Part shown: piece by piece, positions 61,680 through 64,000 of the stretch | Layout: every line of letters begins with the position of its first letter | Numbering within the stretch: the first letter of the stretch is position 1 | DNA from: an uncultured Fretibacterium sp. | GTDB lineage: Bacteria > Synergistota > Synergistia > Synergistales > Aminobacteriaceae | Direction of reading: 5' to 3' | Assembly: GCA_937911045.1 (NCBI GenBank) | Contig: CALEPX010000003.1 | Location: 93,547-157,546, forward strand | Length of the DNA: 64,000 nt | Notes under the pieces: model-generated | The model's input: the letters and a program-made list of their open reading frames with translations, nothing else | Databases searched by the model: none | Told to the model about the DNA's origin: nothing | Translations under genes and position numbers: made by a program

Positions 61680-64000
61680 TCAGCGTTCGATGAAATACTG
61701 ATCGATAAATTCCTTCACGTATTCGATCTCAGAATCGCGAGTTGTTAATTTGCCGTCGATTTTCGCGAGCTTGATTTCGTTCAGAACTTCGCCGATTGTC
61801 TTGCCTTTCAAGCCCATTTTCTGCAAATCCCCGCCGTTTAATTCGCCTTTGAGATGCTGCCATTTCTCGATGTGCTTGAAAATTACGGAACGAGATTCCT
61901 GCGTGTCAAGACATATCAGCCAGTAAATCAGCGGCACGGAATTATAATCTTTCAGAACCGAATACGCCTCGGAATTTTTCAGGTCTTCACGTTCACAAAG
62001 ATGCTTTATAACGTCCCATTTCGAGAAACACTTGGTCAGCTCTTCACGCTCAACCGGATGCAAACTCAAGCGATCCATCGTAGCAAATTTGATCTCGGGT
62101 TCTGAATCATGCAGCACAATCGCCATTTTCAGAATCCATTCCAGATTTTTCAGGTCAAGCGAGAATGTCTTCCTGAAATATTGCAGAAAACTTTTCATGA
62201 CGTTTAATCTTTTCTCGAAGCGTTCGGATATGTAAATCCCCGGGAATAATGATTGCCAAATATTCAGTTCTTGCATTCGTAGCGCAATCTCGTTGAAACA
62301 TTTCTCTTTCGCGTTTAATTCGAGTTCGGCTCTGATTCGCGGCGTTGACAAGCATTCGAGTAATCCGCCTTTGACGGCACTCTTCAAGAATCGCAGCGTG
62401 TTGTCTTCGAACGTCATTTTGAGTCTCTGTTCAAGCCTGATTCCGCGCAAAATTCTCGACGGGTCTTCAACGAAACTAAGATTATGCAAAATTCTCAGCA
62501 ATCCGTCACGCAAATCAGTTCTGCCTCCGAAGCTGTCAGTCAAAGTTCCCCAATCATTTTCGCTTAGTGAGATCGACATAGCATTCACCGTGAAATCCCG
62601 CCGTCCTAAATCCTGCTTTAACGAATCACTGCGCACAATCGGAGTAGCTCCCGCATGTTCGTAAAATTCGCGCCGTGCTGTAGCTACGTCAACTTTTTCA
62701 CCGTCAGGAAACGTAATCGTGCCTGTATTGTAATGCCCGTGAACTGTGCTTTTGCAGCCGGGTTCGTCCCAAGCCCGAACTAATTTCTCAGCATCGCCCT
62801 CGACAGAAATATCAATATCAGTGTTCTCAACGCCCATCAGAATATCTCGAACAGTTCCGCCGACTAAATACGCGCGCATTCCCATTGATTCGGCTTTTGC
62901 TCCCAGACGGCGCAATAACGATAGAGTTTCCTCAGGGAAAGAATCCTGCATTAAGTGCGCAATATTCTCACGCCACATGAAATCCGATTTTTTATCCTGA
63001 GAATTTTTCCGCGCAAATTGTCCCGACCTGTACAACGCCTGAAGCAAATCCGCACGTGTCAAAGTTCCGGCGAGTTTCCCGTTCTCAAGCACAGGCATTT
63101 TCTCGAACCCGTACATTGCGGCAATCCTGTGAGCCTCGTCAATAGATGCTCCTGAATCAAGTGTGATAACTCCGCGCGTCATGAAATCGCTGATTTTGGC
63201 TTTATCAAGTCCATGCAGGTGCGCTCTGTCCAAATCCGTTCGCGTCATCATGCCCAGAACTTCACCGTCAGCATTTGCAACCGGCAGAGATTTCAGCCTG
63301 AAACGCAGCATAGTCCGGTAAGCTTCATCAACTTTTGAATCCGGATCTACGGCAATAACCGGCGTGTCCATAATATCCGAAACTTTTAACATAGGCGGTA
63401 TTTCATGATACAAACGCGCTTCGATTTCGTCGAGCAGTTCAACCGGATCTCGATCAGAAACTGTCGCACTGCCTGCCTGTAAATGTCCGCTGCCCCCGTA
63501 TTGTTCGAGAAATTTCTTCACGTTCAGAACGTCAGGAGCACTCCGAGCAATTATATTTATTTTTTTGCCGCCGTTATTCACGACTATAATCGTAACGTGT
63601 GCCGCACAGTAATCTTTTAATTTCTGCACGAACAGTGACAAGCCTTGAACATATTCTTCGGTCTCCATGAAGCTCAGGAAAACTTTTGCGCCGTTGATAT
63701 AACTTTCACGAGCATTTTCTGCCAACGCGTCCAAAATATGACGGTCTCCGGGCGAAATCGCGCTCTCAACCCGTAATAATACCTGCGATAAATCCGCGCC
63801 GAGCTGCTTGAGATATTCCAGTGCCGCAATGTCTCGGTCAGTCGTGCTGTCGTAAGTCAAAGCTCCGGTGTCGTCATAAATTCCCAGCGCAAATAACGTA
63901 GCTTCTTCGGGAGTAATCGCTTTCTTTTCCTGTAATAAATGCTCGAAAATCATCGTGACTGCTGCTCCGACTGGTTCGCAAACAACTTCTTCGGCTGGTA
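61680..64000 (-). CDS. tRNA nucleotidyltransferase (CCA/A-adding) fused to DHH and CBS domains, 5' end cut by window
   Basis: The reading frame continues past the first internal ATG (63953) to the window edge: codons before it read EPVGAAVT, the normal DHH-family sequence. About 773 codons are visible. In order: the end of a DHH phosphoesterase domain (IYDDTGALTYDS), DHHA1 (GGSGHLQAGSA), a CBS pair (VSDIMDTPVIAVDPDSKV; FMTRGVITLDSGASI), and a class II nucleotidyltransferase head (YLVGGTVRDILMG, with catalytic DID in NTDIDISVEGD). The RNA-binding body follows (GRRDFTVNAMSISL, DPSRILRGIRLEQRL). Such fusions add A or CCA to tRNA 3' ends in Aquifex-, Deinococcus- and Synergistes-type bacteria. 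Confidence 0.92.
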   Translation of the reverse strand, partial: PAEEVVCEPVGAAVTMIFEHLLQEKKAITPEEATLFALGIYDDTGALTYDSTTDRDIAALEYLKQLGADLSQVLLRVESAISPGDRHILDALAENARESYINGAKVFLSFMETEEYVQGLSLFVQKLKDYCAAHVTIIVVNNGGKKINIIARSAPDVLNVKKFLEQYGGSGHLQAGSATVSDRDPVELLDEIEARLYHEIPPMLKVSDIMDTPVIAVDPDSKVDEAYRTMLRFRLKSLPVANADGEVLGMMTRTDLDRAHLHGLDKAKISDFMTRGVITLDSGASIDEAHRIAAMYGFEKMPVLENGKLAGTLTRADLLQALYRSGQFARKNSQDKKSDFMWRENIAHLMQDSFPEETLSLLRRLGAKAESMGMRAYLVGGTVRDILMGVENTDIDISVEGDAEKLVRAWDEPGCKSTVHGHYNTGTITFPDGEKVDVATARREFYEHAGATPIVRSDSLKQDLGRRDFTVNAMSISLSENDWGTLTDSFGGRTDLRDGLLRILHNLSFVEDPSRILRGIRLEQRLKMTFEDNTLRFLKSAVKGGLLECLSTPRIRAELELNAKEKCFNEIALRMQELNIWQSLFPGIYISERFEKRLNVMKSFLQYFRKTFSLDLKNLEWILKMAIVLHDSEPEIKFATMDRLSLHPVEREELTKCFSKWDVIKHLCEREDLKNSEAYSVLKDYNSVPLIYWLICLDTQESRSVIFKHIEKWQHLKGELNGGDLQKMGLKGKTIGEVLNEIKLAKIDGKLTTRDSEIEYVKEFIDQYFIER

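Overview
The window is a densely packed bacterial chromosome segment with 53 protein genes and no gap above about 150 bases between neighbours. It shows no rRNA, tRNA, CRISPR array, insertion sequence or prophage gene. The organism is an anaerobic diderm, most likely a member of the Synergistota. The best lineage marker is the subtilisin-like protease at 58449-60053. Its C-terminus (GGGC, a hydrophobic stretch, then basic residues) looks like the Synergist-CTERM sorting signal. LpxI, LpxB, an LptF/LptG permease and an RND pump show an outer membrane. A membrane pyrophosphatase, FapR/FabK fatty-acid genes and the DHH-CBS-CCA nucleotidyltransferase fit the same picture. TTG starts with strong Shine-Dalgarno (SD) sites are common.

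Layout: (1) 1-4224: Bax-inhibitor-1-like membrane protein (cut by the edge), greA, a UDP-hexose epimerase, hemB and an unusual tandem solute-binding protein. (2) 4365-8663, minus strand: two TerD-family proteins and a P-type Ca2+ ATPase, divergent from purL. (3) 8779-19230: purL, an RND efflux pair, an orphan CitG-like gene and yifB. (4) 19244-26516: the lipid cluster fapR-plsX-PPC protein-fabK-fabD-fabG-acpP-fabF-rnc, with a FapR-like operator at its head. (5) 26509-32016: TroA-like secreted protein, hppA and a Sel1-repeat protein. (6) 32096-41104, minus strand: a sugar operon with a ribose-type ABC transporter, DUF2291 protein, fucose/arabinose-isomerase-like enzyme, split transketolase and FGGY kinase. 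Its gene set resembles the D-apiose transketolase route. (7) 41222-42315: split chromate transporter. (8) 42409-49107: FTR1-P19-DUF2318-ABC iron uptake operon, ordered as the Campylobacter p19 locus. (9) 49097-56141: peptidase, DUF4139 protein, degenerate GGDEF membrane protein and lipid A/LPS genes. (10) 56222-58379: iscR-iscS-iscU. (11) 58449-64000: secreted protease, NCS2 nucleobase permease and the tRNA nucleotidyltransferase (cut by the edge).

The most unusual observation concerns start codons. Three well-conserved genes (purL, fapR and the DUF2318 gene) have no usable ATG, GTG or TTG where the protein must begin. Each instead has a well-spaced SD ahead of ATA, ATC or ATT respectively. 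Otherwise the window holds mostly recognisable core genes; I do not see a clearly novel multi-gene defence or mobile system.
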